From Planobispora longispora (lineage in GTDB: Bacteria > Actinomycetota > Actinomycetes > Streptosporangiales > Streptosporangiaceae): DNA of 64,000 bases. The stretch is from NCBI RefSeq assembly GCF_016863135.1, contig NZ_BOOH01000016.1:248001-312000 (forward strand), in the 5' to 3' direction. Every line of letters starts with the position of its first letter. Within the stretch, counting starts at the first letter, position 1. The translations under genes were made by a program, and so were the position numbers. The notes under the pieces were generated by a model. The model ran no database searches, was not told the DNA's origin, and worked only from the letters and a program-made list of their open reading frames with translations. Positions 62,317 through 64,000 of this stretch are shown piece after piece.

Positions 62317-63463
62317 CGCCCACCACGAAGAACATCGAGCCCAGGATGGCGACCATGTCGGCGACCAGCTGGCCGGGGAGCATCTCGCGCAGCGCCTGGA
62401 CGTTGTTGTAGGAGGCGGAGCGGAGCTTCATCCGCCACGGGGTCTTCTCGCCGCGCGAGACGAGGTAGTAGCCGTTGATGCCGAGCGGGTTCTCCGTCCA
62501 GGCGTAGGTGTGGCCCTCGGGGACCTTCAGCACCTTGGGCAGGCGCTGGTTGATCGGGCCCGGCGGCAGCGCGCGGAGCCGCTCCAGGCAGGCGTCCGCC
62601 AGGTCCAGCGAGACCTTCGCCTGCTCCAGCAGCACCTCGAACCGGGCGTGGCAGTCTCCGGCCGTCCGGGTGACGACCTTCACCGGCAGCTCGCCGTAGG
62701 CGAGGTAGGGGTCGTCGCGCCGCAGGTCGAGGTCGACTCCGGAGGCGCGGGCGATGGGGCCGCTCACGCCGTACTGCATGATCTGCTCGCGGGAGAGCAC
62801 GCCCACGCCGCGCGTGCGGGCCATGAAGATCTCGTTCCCGACGAGCAGGGCCTCGATGTCGGGCAGGCGCCGCCGCACGTCCGCGACCGCCTCGGAGACG
62901 CGGCCCAGCCAGCCCTCGGGGAGCTCCTCCTTCAGGCCGCCGACCCGGTTGAACATGTAGTGCATGCGGCCGCCGGAGATCTCCTCCATGACGGCCTGGA
63001 GCGTCTCGCGCTCCCGGAAGGCGTAGAAGATCGGGGTCATCGCGCCCAGCTCCAGGGGGTAGGACCCGAGGAACATCAGGTGGCTGAGCACCCGGTTGAG
63101 CTCGGCCAGGAGGGTCCTGGCCCAGACGGCCCGGACCGGCGTCTCCATGCCGAGCATGCGCTCCACGGCCATGACCACGCCCAACTCGTTGGCGAACGCC
63201 GACAGCCAGTCGTGCCGGTTGGCCAGCACGACGATCTGCCGGTAGTCCCTGACCTCGAAGAGCTTCTCGGCGCCGCGGTGCATGTAGCCCACGATCGGCT
63301 CGGCCGAGCTGATGCGCTCGCCGTCCAGCGTGAGCCGGAGCCGGAGCACCCCGTGCGTGGACGGATGTTGCGGCCCGATGTTGAGGATCATGTCCTCGGT
63401 CGCGAGCTCCTTGCCGCCCACCGCGTCCGCGCCCGCACCGACTCCCACGACACGTTCCGTCAT
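62303..63463 (-). CDS. nuoD: NADH-quinone oxidoreductase subunit D, orphan copy
   Basis: A 386-residue 49-kDa subunit homologue. Motifs: [16 protein letters not shown] near the start, [30 protein letters not shown], and the C-terminal [14 protein letters not shown]. In complex I this subunit forms part of the quinone site. No nuoB, C, E or F is visible in this window, and its neighbour is an aminotransferase, so it is outside the usual operon. I chose ATG 63463 over 63499. Confidence 0.92.
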   Translation of the reverse strand: MTERVVGVGAGADAVGGKELATEDMILNIGPQHPSTHGVLRLRLTLDGERISSAEPIVGYMHRGAEKLFEVRDYRQIVVLANRHDWLSAFANELGVVMAVERMLGMETPVRAVWARTLLAELNRVLSHLMFLGSYPLELGAMTPIFYAFRERETLQAVMEEISGGRMHYMFNRVGGLKEELPEGWLGRVSEAVADVRRRLPDIEALLVGNEIFMARTRGVGVLSREQIMQYGVSGPIARASGVDLDLRRDDPYLAYGELPVKVVTRTAGDCHARFEVLLEQAKVSLDLADACLERLRALPPGPINQRLPKVLKVPEGHTYAWTENPLGINGYYLVSRGEKTPWRMKLRSASYNNVQALREMLPGQLVADMVAILGSMFFVVGDIDK

Positions 63464-63506
63464 AGGGCCATGCTGCCACGACCCCACCGTCTCGCCCATA
63501 CATCCC

Positions 63507-64000
63507 TCAGCGGGAGGTCAGCTCCTTCAGCGCGGTGATCAGGCGGTCGATGTGCTCGTCGGTGGTGCCGATGCCGATGGAGGCGCGGACGGCGGAGGCC
63601 GTGACGTCGTCGCAGCCGCCGTCCTTGGCGCCCAGCAGGTGGCGGACGAAGGGGTGGGCGCAGAACTTGCCGTCGCGGACGCCGATGCCGTACTCGCTCG
63701 ACAGCGCCTCGGCGACCTCGCGGGCGGTGTGGCCGTCCACCACGAAGGAGACGATGCCCACCCGGGGGTGGTCGCGGTCCCACAGGGAGAGCTGGTGCAC
63801 GCCCTCGACGCCGTCCAGCCCGGCGCGCAGGCGGGCGACCAGCCGCTCCTCCTCGCGGACCAGCGCGGTCCAGCCGGTGGCGGTCAGCGCGTCGCAGGCG
63901 GCGGCCAGGGCGATGGCGCCCAGGACGTTCGGCGTGCCGGCCTCGTGACGGGCCTCGGGGTCGTCGTACCACTCGGTCCCCGCCGTGTCCCCGGCGTCGC
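63507..64000 (-). CDS. Class V aminotransferase / cysteine-desulfurase-like (5' end outside window)
   Basis: The C-terminal 164 residues of a PLP enzyme. The frame contains [59 protein letters not shown] (Cys in the position of the desulfurase loop) and [18 protein letters not shown], which fits the class V/NifS-like group. The PLP lysine is upstream of the window. Its stop is followed after 43 bases by nuoD. Confidence 0.85.
   Translation of the reverse strand, partial: DAGDTAGTEWYDDPEARHEAGTPNVLGAIALAAACDALTATGWTALVREEERLVARLRAGLDGVEGVHQLSLWDRDHPRVGIVSFVVDGHTAREVAEALSSEYGIGVRDGKFCAHPFVRHLLGAKDGGCDDVTASAVRASIGIGTTDEHIDRLITALKELTSR

Overview
The window comes from a high-GC, spore-forming actinomycete. 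GC-rich codon third positions, many GTG starts, a chaplin-type surface protein, DUF5703 and DUF3180 proteins, an MFS-thymidylate kinase fusion and the tilS-hpt-ftsH-folE-folP-folB-folK order all fit Actinomycetota. The Streptosporangiaceae are my best guess (inference only; no marker here fixes the genus).

Layout. (1) 1-9713 looks like the edge of a natural-product locus: an HpaB-type flavin monooxygenase, an acyl-CoA-dehydrogenase-fold monooxygenase, an SgcJ/EcaC protein, a TrmB/LuxR-type regulator, two small membrane proteins, an alpha/beta hydrolase, an Sfp-type phosphopantetheinyl transferase, tiny coupled ORFs, an acyl-CoA carboxyltransferase and a carrier-like protein without the carrier serine. 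(2) 9858-13928 is accessory: AraC regulator, quinone oxidoreductase, SDR, a beheaded MerR gene, and a serine-recombinase remnant beside tRNA-Leu(GAG). (3) 14094-18009 holds an M20 peptidase, two exported proteins including a four-repeat chaplin-like protein, and DUF5703. (4) 18124-31067 is mostly core: topA, a membrane metallophosphoesterase, MFS-tmk, holB, a glycosyltransferase pair, an ECF sigma factor with an FtsX-ectodomain protein, ricT and tRNA-Thr(CGT). (5) 31067-32887 is a 1.8-kb insertion flanked by a 38-bp exact duplication of the tRNA-Thr 3' end; it carries a lone PD-(D/E)XK nuclease, a lipoprotein-like start and a broken HAD gene. (6) 33077-49830 is accessory: two beta-lactamase-fold serine hydrolases, a luciferase-like oxidoreductase, a subtilase, a P450, an MBL hydrolase, a damaged MNT/HEPN pair, an ABC-F ATPase, a lipoprotein and a sigma factor fused to a membrane anti-sigma-like module. 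(7) 50167-64000 is core: NlpC/P60, ppa, dacB, a DUF2342-type metalloprotease, tilS, hpt, ftsH, the folate operon, an orphan nuoD and a class-V aminotransferase cut by the window end.

How they work together: the folate genes overlap by 4 bases in series and form one operon; topA, tmk and holB serve DNA replication; ppa, hpt, folE and folP feed nucleotide and one-carbon metabolism; dacB, NlpC/P60 and the serine hydrolases act at the wall.

The most unusual structural signal is that at least eight genes end in short tandem duplications (15 to 41 bp) that begin inside the gene and copy its stop-codon region downstream. Two further 28-bp tandem arrays lie in intergenic space. The second notable item is the minimal tRNA-Thr island with a single nuclease and no integrase.
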